Part shown: positions 1 to 7,439 of the stretch, piece by piece | Layout of the letters: each line of letters opens with the position of its first letter | Numbering within the stretch: the first letter of the stretch is position 1 | Source of the DNA: Skermanella pratensis | Lineage (GTDB): Bacteria > Pseudomonadota > Alphaproteobacteria > Azospirillales > Azospirillaceae | Assembly: GCF_008843145.1 (NCBI RefSeq) | Contig: NZ_CP030265.1 | Span: forward strand, 1,099,001 to 1,163,000 | Reading direction: 5' to 3' | DNA length: 64,000 nt | Made by a program: the position numbers and the translations under genes | The notes under the pieces: model-generated | What the model saw: only the letters and a program-made list of their open reading frames with translations | Database searches by the model: none | What the model was told of the DNA's origin: nothing

Positions 1-431
1 CCGGTCGGTCATCACCACGATGCCCTTCACGCCCGTCAGCCGCTCCGCGATCCCTTCGAGGAGCGGCACGAAGGTCAGGTCCACGAACAGGTAGGAATCT
101 TCCGCGTGGTTGATGATGTAGGAGATCTGCGGCGGGAACAGGCGCGGATTGATCGTGTGGCAGATCGCCCCATGCCGGAGGTGGCGTAGTAGATCTCGAA
201 ATGCCGGTACCCGTTCCAGGCCACCGTGCCGATCCGGTCGCCCGGCTGGACCCCCAGCGCGATCAGGGCGTTGGCCAGTTGCCGCGCGCGCTTGGCGGCC
301 TCGGCATAGGTATAGGTGTGGATCGGCCCTTCGACCGTGCGCGAAACGATCTCCGTCGTGCCGTGGTATTCCTCCGCGAAATCGATCAGCGAAGAAATCA
401 GCAGCGGCTTGTCCATCATGAGTCCGCGCAT
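1..431 (-). pseudogene. Acyl-CoA ligase (DmdB-like), N-terminal part, frameshifted
   Basis: N-terminal part of an AMP-forming acyl-CoA ligase; the rest lies beyond the left edge. It begins [13 protein letters not shown] and continues with a pattern ([32 protein letters not shown]) typical of medium/long-chain and 3-methylmercaptopropionyl-CoA (DmdB-type) ligases. After YYATSGMG the frame breaks. One base appears to be missing from a G run (plus-strand C run about 167-170). In the next frame the protein resumes as [20 protein letters not shown] and stays open to the window edge. The lesion is therefore a single indel and may be a sequence error. Start could be 431 or 419. It lies 67 bp downstream of the histidine ammonia-lyase gene on the same strand and may be co-transcribed with it. 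Exact substrate unknown. Confidence 0.75.
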
Positions 432-498
432 TCTTTGTCTGCCTCCCCGGTGCATGCGGTCTTGGTTTTGTATGATTATAGGGGACCGGATCCCCTAT

Positions 499-2040
499 TC
501 ACAGGGCTGCCGGCAGAAGCCCTTCGTCCATGAACGCGTGCCAGAGCCCTTCCATGACCGTCCCCGTCGCGGCGGCGATGTCCGGGGCGAAGTAGCGGTC
601 CCGGTCGTAGAACGGCACCCGGGCCCGGACGATCGCCAGCGCGTCGGCCAGCGCCGGCGAGGTCTCCAGCGGCCGGTGGAAATCCACGCCCTGGCAGGCA
701 GCCAGCAGTTCGATCGCGACGATGCCCGCCGTGTTCGATGCCATCTCCCCCAGCCGGCGCGCGCCGTGGGTCGCCATGCTGACATGGTCCTCCTGGTTGG
801 CGGAGGTCGGCAGGCTGTCGACGCTGGCCGGGTGCGCCAGCTGCTTGTTCTCCGACGCCAGGGCCGCCGCGGTCACCTGGGCGATCATGAAGCCGGAATT
901 CAGGCCCCCTTCCGCCACCAGGAAGGGCGGCAGCCCGCTCAGCGTGGCGTCCATCAGCAGGGCGGTCCGCCGCTCCGACATGGCGCCGGTCTCGGCGATC
1001 GCCAGGGCCAGCACATCGGCCGCCATGGCGACCGGCTCGGCGTGGAAATTGCCGCCGGACAGGATGTCGCCGCTGTCCGGGAAGACCAGCGGGTTGTCGG
1101 TCACGGCGTTGGCCTCCCGCTCCAGCACCTGCGCGGCGAAGCGGAGATGGTCCAGGCAGGCCCCCATCACCTGGGGCTGGCAGCGCAGCGAGTAGGGGTC
1201 CTGGACCCGCTCGTCGCCCGTCAGGTGCGACTGCCGGATGGCGCTGCCGGCGAGCAGGCGGCGCAGCACGCGGGCGACTTCGATTTGGCCGGGCTGTCCG
1301 CGCAGCTCGTGGATCCTGGGATCGAACGGCACGTCGCTGCCCCTGGCGGCGTCGACCGAAAGCGCCCCCGCGACCAGTGCGGCAGCGAAACAATCCTCGG
1401 CGGCGAACAGGCCGGCCAGTGCCAGGGCGGTCGAGACCTGGGTCCCGTTGAGCAGCGCCAGACCTTCCTTGGCTTCCAGCACCAGCGGTTCGATCCCGGC
1501 CCCGGCCAGAGCCTGCGCCGCCGGAACGATCCCGCGCCCGGCCGTCGCTTCGCCGACGCCGGTCAGGACGGCGGTCATGTGCGCCAGCGGGGCCAGATCG
1601 CCAGAGGCGCCGACCGACCCCTTGGCCGGGATCACGGGAAGCACGCCGCGGTTGACCAGCGCCAGCAGGGTCTCGATCACCAGCGGCCGCACGCCGGAGC
1701 GGCCCCGGGCGAGGCTCGCCGCCTTCAGAACCAGGATCAGGCGAACCACGTCGGCCGGCAGCGCCGGGCCGGTGCCGGCCGCGTGGGAGAGCACGAGGCG
1801 GGTCTGAAGCTCGCGCAGGTTCTCCGGCGGGATGCGCCTGCGCGCCAGCAGCCCGAAGCCGGTATTGATGCCGTAGGCGGCGTCGCCGCGGGCGATCACG
1901 TCGGAAACGGTCGCCGCCGCGGCCTCGGTTCCGGCCCGCCAGCCCTCCGCCAGCGCCACCGGCATGCGGGCGTCGCGGGCGACCCGCCGCAGGAGAGGCA
2001 GGGTCAGCCGGCCCTGTTCAAGGCTCAGCGGCTCAGTCAT
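499..2040 (-). CDS. hutH: Histidine ammonia-lyase
   Basis: Converts L-histidine to urocanate and ammonia in the cytosol, the first step of histidine degradation. The 513-residue length is usual for HutH. The Ala-Ser-Gly triad that cyclises to the MIO electrophile is at 145-147 ([15 protein letters not shown]). The catalytic Tyr lies in YGINTGFG (56-63). [25 protein letters not shown]-like VTDNPLVF and [10 protein letters not shown] are all HAL-type. The selectivity pair in LVLSHAAG (residues 85-86) is Ser-His, as in HALs; tyrosine ammonia-lyases have His-Leu there. A GAGGAGG Shine-Dalgarno sequence precedes the ATG. No hutU, hutI or hutG is visible nearby. Its neighbours are a response regulator (52 bp upstream) and an acyl-CoA ligase (downstream), which is not a standard hut operon. 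Confidence 0.93.
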   Translation of the reverse strand: MTEPLSLEQGRLTLPLLRRVARDARMPVALAEGWRAGTEAAAATVSDVIARGDAAYGINTGFGLLARRRIPPENLRELQTRLVLSHAAGTGPALPADVVRLILVLKAASLARGRSGVRPLVIETLLALVNRGVLPVIPAKGSVGASGDLAPLAHMTAVLTGVGEATAGRGIVPAAQALAGAGIEPLVLEAKEGLALLNGTQVSTALALAGLFAAEDCFAAALVAGALSVDAARGSDVPFDPRIHELRGQPGQIEVARVLRRLLAGSAIRQSHLTGDERVQDPYSLRCQPQVMGACLDHLRFAAQVLEREANAVTDNPLVFPDSGDILSGGNFHAEPVAMAADVLALAIAETGAMSERRTALLMDATLSGLPPFLVAEGGLNSGFMIAQVTAAALASENKQLAHPASVDSLPTSANQEDHVSMATHGARRLGEMASNTAGIVAIELLAACQGVDFHRPLETSPALADALAIVRARVPFYDRDRYFAPDIAAATGTVMEGLWHAFMDEGLLPAAL

Positions 2041-2092
2041 GCTCCATCCTCCTCAATGTCCGCGTGACCCGCCCTCTCCGGCGCCCGGCGCT

Positions 2093-2497
2093 TCAGGCGC
2101 CGAGCCGGCGGACCGCCAGGTCCAGCGCCATGCGAAGCTGCACGGCCGAATAGGGTTTCTGGACGAAACCAAGGGGATACGTCGAGGTGATCCGGCTCAT
2201 GGTCTGGTGGTCCGTGTAGGCCGACAGATAGACGGACCGGATGCCGAACTCGGCGCGGAGGCGCCGCGCGGTGTCGATCCCGTCGGTCGGGCCGCGCAGC
2301 CGGATATCCATCAGCGCCAGTTCCGGCTGCGTCCGGCCCGCCAGCGCCAGGGCTTCCGGCTCGGACGCCGCCACGCCGCAGACCTCGTAGCCGAGTTCGT
2401 CCAGGGTGCAGCGGATCCCCAGGGCGACAAGGGCGTCGTCCTCGACGATCATGATCCGGAACCGCTTGCCCGTTGCCGGATCGGAACTCTCAGTCAT
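2093..2497 (-). CDS. Single-domain response regulator (CheY-like)
   Basis: A 134-residue stand-alone receiver domain with no output domain. The acidic pocket is E19-D20-D21 (IMIVEDDALV), the phospho-acceptor is D64 (LALMDIRL) and the conserved lysine is K114 (FVQKPYS). It would receive phosphate from a histidine kinase and act by protein contact or as a phosphate sink. It lies just upstream of hutH on the same strand. No partner kinase is adjacent; several orphan HisKA_2 kinases occur later in the window, and this receiver type often works with that kinase class. Partner assignment is inference. Confidence 0.88.
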   Translation of the reverse strand: MTESSDPATGKRFRIMIVEDDALVALGIRCTLDELGYEVCGVAASEPEALALAGRTQPELALMDIRLRGPTDGIDTARRLRAEFGIRSVYLSAYTDHQTMSRITSTYPLGFVQKPYSAVQLRMALDLAVRRLGA

Positions 2498-2981
2498 CGG
2501 AGTCTCGCACGAATGGGTGTGTCATGCCGGAAGCGGCTCCGTGATGGCGGTGCGGTGGTTTCGATCTCGGGTGGTCTTTCCCAAAAGGCACGGCGGATTG
2601 CAATTGACATCGGTTGCGGGAAGCCGGGCGAACAGGGTACCCCCGCATGAAGCCGGGACATCCGGCCGGACGTCCCGCTTGATGGAACTTTAACGATCCG
2701 AGATTATAATGAAACCGAAATGAGGCAAGCCGTATCCACCCGATGCCCGATTCGGCGTCCCGCGGTAGGATACGGGCTGGATCCGAACCTGCCTTGCCTC
2801 GAAACGTCCCGTCTCTTCCAGACATGTTTCCCGGCATGGGGCTCCGACCCGTCGTGCGGCCCGACCTTAACCTTTGTCATAGGGAAGGGCCGCAAGTCAC
2901 TGAAAAGGAATGAAACAAAGTTCTTAATTTCTTAACCAATGGCGCCTAATCATGGTGCGGCAGTGTTTTTCAGGAACCATC
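2498..2981. other. Intergenic region between the receiver gene and the carboxypeptidase gene
   Basis: A 484-bp divergent region with no convincing gene. Short ORFs on both strands lack family resemblance and start signals. It holds an 8-bp inverted repeat (CCGTATCC at 2730 and GGATACGG at 2768). The last 60 bp before the carboxypeptidase are unusually A/T-rich (around 2905-2940), a plausible place for its promoter. I could not assign -35/-10 boxes with confidence. Confidence 0.5.
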
Positions 2982-4187
2982 ATGTTTCGCCGCTCCATTG
3001 AAATGCCGTCGCGCTTTTCCCTCGTCGCAGCGATCGTCTGCGCCTTGCTGTTCCCGCTTCCCGCCTCGGCCGCCCCGCCGCCCTATGCGGAGCTTCTGAT
3101 CGATCCGGCCACCGGCGTCGTCCTGCACGCCCAGAATCCGGACCTCCCGACCCAGCCCGCCTCGCTGACCAAGATGATGACGCTGTTCCTGGCGTTCGAC
3201 AGCCTGGACAAAGGTGAACTGGCCCTCGACCAGTTCATTCCCGTGTCCCGGCGCGCCCAGAACATGTCTCCCTCCAAGCTGGGGCTGGTCGCGGGCACGT
3301 CGATCCGGGTGGAGGACGCGATCCTCGGCCTGGTGACGCGGTCGGCCAATGACGCGGCCGTGGTGCTGGCCGAGGCGATCGGCGGCACGGAAGAGGGTTT
3401 CGCCGAGATGATGACGACGAAGGCGCGCATCATCGGCATGCGGAACACGACGTTCATGAACGCCTCGGGCCTGCCGAACGTGCGCCAGAAGACGACCGCG
3501 CGCGACATCGCGACGCTGTCGCAGGCCCTGATCAGGACGCACACCCGGCATTACCCCTATTTCAGCCGCAGCAGCTTCTCCTACAACGGCGCGGTGGTCC
3601 ACAGCCATAACCGCCTGATGAACCGCTACGACGGCATGGACGGCATCAAGACCGGTTTCGTCAATGCCTCCGGCTTCAACCTCGCCGCCACGGCGGTGCG
3701 CGACGGCCGGCGTCTGATCGCGGTGGTCCTGGGCGGCCGCACCTCGCGCGAACGGGACAACCGCGTCGCGGCCCTGCTCGACCATGGCTTCGGCGTCAAG
3801 CCGCTTGGCCGGACCGTCTCGACGGTGGAGGTCGCGGCCGTCGTCCCGACCGTCCGCGCCACGATCAAGGCGGACGCCGCGCGGGCGGAGAAGGCGGTCG
3901 CCAAGGCTCCGAAGCCGGCCGCCAAGGCGGCTCCGGCGGCCAAGTCGGGCTCGTGGGCGATCCAGGTCGGCAGCTACAAGAGCCACAAGGCGGGCCAGAC
4001 CGGATTGACGACGACCGCGAAGGTCATCCCGGCTCACGTCAAGGGCGCGCAGAGCACCGTCCTGAAGACCCGTACCGGTGTGTTCCAGGCCCGTTTCACG
4101 GGTATGACCAAGGCCGCCGCCGAGCAGGCCTGCTCCCGGCTCGAGTCGAAGGGCCAGGACTGCATGGTGGTCGCTCCCCGGGGCTGA
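2982..4187 (+). CDS. D-alanyl-D-alanine carboxypeptidase with C-terminal SPOR domain
   Basis: Penicillin-binding serine peptidase (S11 family) that trims the terminal D-Ala from peptidoglycan stem peptides in the periplasm. From the ATG at 2982 (AGGAA 8 bases upstream) it has a signal peptide ending ASA|APP near residue 30. The catalytic motifs are SLTK (S61, K64), SAN (121-123) and KTG (224-226). An Ala/Lys/Pro-rich linker follows. A SPOR domain of about 75 residues (SWAIQVGSYKSHKAG onward) ends the protein and should bind denuded glycan strands at the septum. An ATG 30 bases further upstream is in frame but would spoil the signal peptide. The gene is followed by a strong hairpin. Confidence 0.93.
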   Translation: MFRRSIEMPSRFSLVAAIVCALLFPLPASAAPPPYAELLIDPATGVVLHAQNPDLPTQPASLTKMMTLFLAFDSLDKGELALDQFIPVSRRAQNMSPSKLGLVAGTSIRVEDAILGLVTRSANDAAVVLAEAIGGTEEGFAEMMTTKARIIGMRNTTFMNASGLPNVRQKTTARDIATLSQALIRTHTRHYPYFSRSSFSYNGAVVHSHNRLMNRYDGMDGIKTGFVNASGFNLAATAVRDGRRLIAVVLGGRTSRERDNRVAALLDHGFGVKPLGRTVSTVEVAAVVPTVRATIKADAARAEKAVAKAPKPAAKAAPAAKSGSWAIQVGSYKSHKAGQTGLTTTAKVIPAHVKGAQSTVLKTRTGVFQARFTGMTKAAAEQACSRLESKGQDCMVVAPRG

Positions 4188-4227
4188 TGCCATCGGCCGG
4201 GCTTCCTGAAGAACCCTGCAAGTCATC

Positions 4228-4270
4228 GCAAGTCGGCGTCGGCCCTCGGCCGACGCCGACTTGCGGTTTT
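4228..4270 (+). terminator. Perfect 17-bp hairpin with short T run
   Basis: The arms 4228-4244 and 4248-4264 are perfect inverted repeats of 17 bp around a 3-base loop, followed by GGTTTT. It lies between the carboxypeptidase gene (plus) and the TerB-like gene (minus), so it probably ends transcription of the former and may act in both directions. Its core resembles part of the dispersed palindromes at 25.8 and 62.9 kb. Confidence 0.7.
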
Positions 4271-4279
4271 CCGACTGTA

Positions 4280-4729
4280 TCAGAGCCCTTGGGCGTCGGG
4301 ATCGAGCCTCAGTATCCGGGCGATTTCCCGCGCCGCATCCCGCTCCCCCGGACTCGGCGTGCGGCCGGCGCCCGCTCCTCCCACCTGAAGCGCCGAACGC
4401 AGGACCAGTTGCCGCTGTCCCACAGGCGCGTCGGGCGCGAAATCCGCCAATACCGCCAGGGCGCGATCGTGCCCGAAGGTCCGGTCGCGGTCGAAATTGG
4501 AAAGATGCTGGTCCAGCACGCGGTGGATGTCCGCGGCGCGCTCCTCGTCGCCCATCAGGCAGCGAAGCGCCTCGGCGTCGATCTCCCGCAGTTCCCTGCC
4601 ATCGGCGGCACCATCGGCGAAGGCGACCAGCGCGCCCGCCGCGATGACCGCCGGCACCAGGAGCGGCAGGTCGTCCGTCTCGATGCCGGTTTCGCCCAGA
4701 TGGCTGACAAGGGTATCTATGAAGGACAT
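4280..4729 (-). CDS. TerB-like protein
   Basis: A 149-residue soluble, mostly helical protein. The segment VIAAGALVAFADGAADGRELREI resembles the metal-coordinating helix-turn of TerB/DjlA-like domains (acidic residues around ADG..DG.E). TerB-family proteins are associated with tellurite or membrane stress, but the biochemical role of stand-alone forms is unknown. The C-terminal 30 residues are Gly/Pro/Arg-rich. It is the last of three minus-strand genes (small partner, PIN protein, this gene). Confidence 0.55.
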   Translation of the reverse strand: MSFIDTLVSHLGETGIETDDLPLLVPAVIAAGALVAFADGAADGRELREIDAEALRCLMGDEERAADIHRVLDQHLSNFDRDRTFGHDRALAVLADFAPDAPVGQRQLVLRSALQVGGAGAGRTPSPGERDAAREIARILRLDPDAQGL

Positions 4730-4760
4730 GGTGCTTTTCCGCCCAGGTTTCGGCCAGGTT

Positions 4761-5198
4761 TCAGGTCGTCGATCCGCCGACGAACTCCCGTGGCGTCAAC
4801 ACCGTGACCGGGAGTTCGTCGCGGCAGGACAGCAGATGTGCGTCGCTGGTGATCAGCGCCGCCCCGGTCGCCCAGGCGAGCGCCGCGAACTTGCGGTCGC
4901 CCGGATCTTCCACCCTGGAGGAGGACGAAACGTCGAGCGGGCCGCGATGTTCTCCGGACGCCGCGAAAAGACCGGCGAAGCGATCCCAGTCGAGTCCGGG
5001 AATACGGCGGACCACGGTTTCGGTCTCCCGCCGGGTCGCTTCGCTCCAAGCGAGCCGGCAACGTCCCTCCCGGACGGCCTTCACCACCGCCGCGGCGTTG
5101 CTTCCCGGCTTGAGCCCAGCCGCCACGAACACATTGGTGTCCAGGACCAAGTGGTCGGGCGCCGGGCCGATCGAGCCGGCCGGCGTCACCGGGTGCAT
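4761..5198 (-). CDS. PIN-domain protein (putative toxin-type ribonuclease)
   Basis: A 145-residue PIN fold. The conserved acidic residues expected to bind Mg/Mn are D20 (LVLDTNVFV), E53 (WSEATRRE), D98 and D101 (EDPGDRKFAALA) and D119 (LITSDAHLL). PIN proteins of this size are usually the VapC or PRORP-like RNase half of a toxin-antitoxin pair. Its start overlaps the end of the gene upstream by 13 bp, as in translationally coupled TA modules. Substrate RNA unknown. The PIN assignment is firm; toxin function is inferred from context. Confidence 0.8.
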   Translation of the reverse strand: MHPVTPAGSIGPAPDHLVLDTNVFVAAGLKPGSNAAAVVKAVREGRCRLAWSEATRRETETVVRRIPGLDWDRFAGLFAASGEHRGPLDVSSSSRVEDPGDRKFAALAWATGAALITSDAHLLSCRDELPVTVLTPREFVGGSTT

Positions 5199-5458
5199 GG
5201 CTCCATCACCGGCTTGCCCCGGTGCGGCCCGTCGGTATGTCGGCCCCCGCCGACGGTGAGCTTGCCGCGTTCCTGCCTGATCCGGTCCTGTCCATGCCCG
5301 GCATGGTCGTCGGGATAGGAGCGCAGCTTCCGCTCCGCCGCTTCCCGGAAGGCATGCTTGACCGACTCCGGCCGTCGCACCCAGGCGACGCCGGTCCGAT
5401 CGCTTTCCTCATAGAGTTTCTGAGCCAGGTCTTCCCGAAGTTTCGGATCGATCTTCAT
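5186..5458 (-). CDS. Small protein overlapping the PIN gene (candidate antitoxin)
   Basis: A 90-residue hydrophilic protein beginning MKIDPKLREDLAQKLYEES. The ATG at 5458 is preferred over the one at 5467 because GAGGAG lies 9 bases before 5458 but directly abuts 5467. The N-terminal half is predicted to be helical and amphipathic; the C-terminal half is basic and Gly/His-rich. It matches no antitoxin family I recognise. Its end overlaps the PIN gene start, which is the main reason to propose that the two act together. Confidence 0.5.
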   Translation of the reverse strand: MKIDPKLREDLAQKLYEESDRTGVAWVRRPESVKHAFREAAERKLRSYPDDHAGHGQDRIRQERGKLTVGGGRHTDGPHRGKPVMEPCTR

Positions 5459-5719
5459 CGCGTCCATCTCCTCGCGCTTATGGCCGCCGTTCGGGGCAAC
5501 ACCCGCCGCGCGCGGCCGTTCCTCGCGGGTGGTGAGCCCGTGCGCAAAATCGAGGCATGTTGTTTCGCTGCAGTGAAGCCGCCCATTGGCGATGGCTTCC
5601 AGTGTTGATGTAATGCGCCCGGAGGCGCCCGATCAGGTCGCGCCCTTGTTTTCATGACACCGGGGCGCGCAGCCGCCGGCATGGCGGCGGGTTGGCAATG
5701 ATTGAAGGAGAATGACAGG

Positions 5720-6127
5720 ATGAAAGTTTTTGCAGACCTGCGGTGGCCGGGTGCCGCAGCCGCGCTTCTCGTGATCGTGACCGCCGCTCCCGGCCTGGGG
5801 CAGCAGGATCACGGCGGGCATGGCGGGCACGGTGCTCCGGCCTCCTCCGCTCCCGTGGAGGGTTCTTCGGCCGTCGCCGACGCTTTCCGGCGCTCCAGTG
5901 CCCGCATGCACCAGGACATGGAGGTCGGGCTGACCGGCGATGCCGACCAGGACTTCGCGCGCAGCATGATCCCCCATCACCAGGGCGCGATCGACATGGC
6001 GCGCATCCAGCTGGAGCACGGCAAGGACCCCGAGATGCGCCGCCTCGCCGAGGAGGTCGTGGCGGCGCAGGAGCGGGAGATCGAGCGGCTCCGGGACTGG
6101 CTGGCCCGGAACCCGCGCAAGCCCTGA
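5720..6127 (+). CDS. DUF305 family periplasmic metal-binding protein
   Basis: A 135-residue exported protein. The N-terminal signal peptide ends near residue 27 (GLGQQ). A His/Gly-rich stretch (DHGGHGGHG, 30-38) follows. The DUF305 core has the diagnostic DFARSMIPHHQGAIDMA with H86-H87 and flanking methionines. Members of this ferritin-like family, such as cyanobacterial CopM, bind copper and help in metal tolerance or redox protection. AAGGAG precedes the ATG at 5720. An in-frame TTG at 5702 is less likely. It is a monocistronic unit facing the transglycosylase gene. Confidence 0.88.
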   Translation: MKVFADLRWPGAAAALLVIVTAAPGLGQQDHGGHGGHGAPASSAPVEGSSAVADAFRRSSARMHQDMEVGLTGDADQDFARSMIPHHQGAIDMARIQLEHGKDPEMRRLAEEVVAAQEREIERLRDWLARNPRKP

Positions 6128-6154
6128 TCCCGGCCGCCCCGCTCCGCCGGGTGG

Positions 6155-7087
6155 CTAACCCTGCCGCCGGACCTGCGCCGGAGGATCTTCGTCCGCGGCC
6201 TCGTCCTCCGCTTCGTCCGGCCAGCCGTCCTGCTGCATCTGCGCGAACAGCAGCGCGTTGGAGTGCGCGGGCGCCGGTTGCGCGTCGGGCGCGTCGTCCA
6301 GCCCGGCGAAGCGCTTCTCGTCAGCCTGCATCCGGCGGGTCAGCCGGTTCAGCATGTCCGACGCGGTGAGCGCATGCCCGCTGCGGTCGTGGAACAGGTT
6401 CCTGTTGGCGGCGGCGGCCGAGGGTAGCAGGTCGCGGGCGAGCATCCCGGGGGTCTTCTCGGCCGCGTTGATCAGCCGGGCGGCCCCGCTCGGGCCCATG
6501 ATGTAGGCGATCCGGCCCTCGATCGTCGAGGCCGGCCTGCCGAGCATCTTGCCCAGCCGCTCCTTGCCTTCGCCGAGATAGCGGGCGGCCATGCCGGCCG
6601 ACAGGTTCGGATCCTCGCGAAGCGCCAGGATCTTCTTGCGCGTCGCGGCGTCGCTGACGGTCGGCGCGCCATCGACCACCTTGATCTTCTGTGCGATCTC
6701 CCCCAGGCCGTAAGCCGATCCATGGCGACGCATCAGGTCCAGCCACGTGCGTTCGATGAACTGGAAGGGACCGGTCGCCGAACTCTTGCGGTTGCGGGCC
6801 TTGGTATCCAGCCCGCTCTCCTGCTGGGCCTGGGAGAGCAGCGAGGCGAAGCTGTGGCCGGACAGTCCGGCGACCGACCGGATCGCGTCCACGACGGGTC
6901 CGCCGCCCAGGGGTTCCGGCGGTGCCACTGCCGGCTTGCGGCCGGGCAGGGGAGTGCCGGCCCGCTCCACCGCCGCGGCGAACCCTTCGCCGCCCGGTTT
7001 GCGCGCGGGCACGGGCGGCTGCCACGCGGCGCCGGGTATCGAAGGCTTCTTGCCGGGAACCGGCGGCAGTCGCTGGTCAACAGCCAT
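6155..7087 (-). CDS. Lytic transglycosylase-like (SLT fold) protein
   Basis: A 310-residue protein with no clear signal peptide. A Pro-rich basic N-terminus contains repeated PxPGxKP motifs (about 7-60). It is followed by a lysozyme-like/SLT segment (SFASLLSQAQQESGLD, with the catalytic-type Glu, then SSATGPFQFIERTWL) at about 85-130. An acidic C-terminal tail ends the protein. It would cleave the glycan backbone of peptidoglycan. Similar short proteins lie near flagellar or secretion genes in other alphaproteobacteria, but none are here. The ATG at 7087 is chosen because sequence upstream in frame has no family character. Confidence 0.75.
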   Translation of the reverse strand: MAVDQRLPPVPGKKPSIPGAAWQPPVPARKPGGEGFAAAVERAGTPLPGRKPAVAPPEPLGGGPVVDAIRSVAGLSGHSFASLLSQAQQESGLDTKARNRKSSATGPFQFIERTWLDLMRRHGSAYGLGEIAQKIKVVDGAPTVSDAATRKKILALREDPNLSAGMAARYLGEGKERLGKMLGRPASTIEGRIAYIMGPSGAARLINAAEKTPGMLARDLLPSAAAANRNLFHDRSGHALTASDMLNRLTRRMQADEKRFAGLDDAPDAQPAPAHSNALLFAQMQQDGWPDEAEDEAADEDPPAQVRRQG

Positions 7088-7439
7088 GGGCTTGTTCTCT
7101 GAACCTTTCGGGCTACCCCATTCTAAGGCGACGGATCGCCGGTGAGAAGGACAATCGCGTGACCTCGGGTCCCGTCCGCGCGGGAAGCGAAGGCAAAGGA
7201 AAGATATCGTACTACAAGCGGCCAATTGGCACGGCAACGCAGGACTGATCCAAATCAGGGCAATCAAGTCTGAAAGTTAGCTATCGGATCGGATCGGACG
7301 AAGCGTAGCGCTCCCGACGCCGAGGTGGCCGGCTGCCCGCTGCGCTCCGATCGACCGGCAGAATTCAAGCAGGGTCCGTCGCCACTCACCGCAGGACGCG
7401 GGATTGCGGCGGCAGGCGGCCAGAGGGCGAGGCAAGACG
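7088..7439. other. Divergent intergenic region
   Basis: A 352-bp stretch between the transglycosylase (minus) and the chemoreceptor (plus). It presumably carries both promoters. The direct repeat CGGATCGGATCGGA lies near 7282-7297. No gene, hairpin terminator or RNA structure was recognised. Confidence 0.4.

Noticed and set aside
499-2040. Tyrosine ammonia-lyase partner of the PYP operon
   Set aside because: The selectivity pair is Ser-His and other active-site segments ([17 protein letters not shown]) are histidine-type.
2490-2837. 115-residue minus-strand ORF upstream of the receiver gene
   Set aside because: No ribosome site, no family pattern and it overlaps the A/T-rich promoter region.
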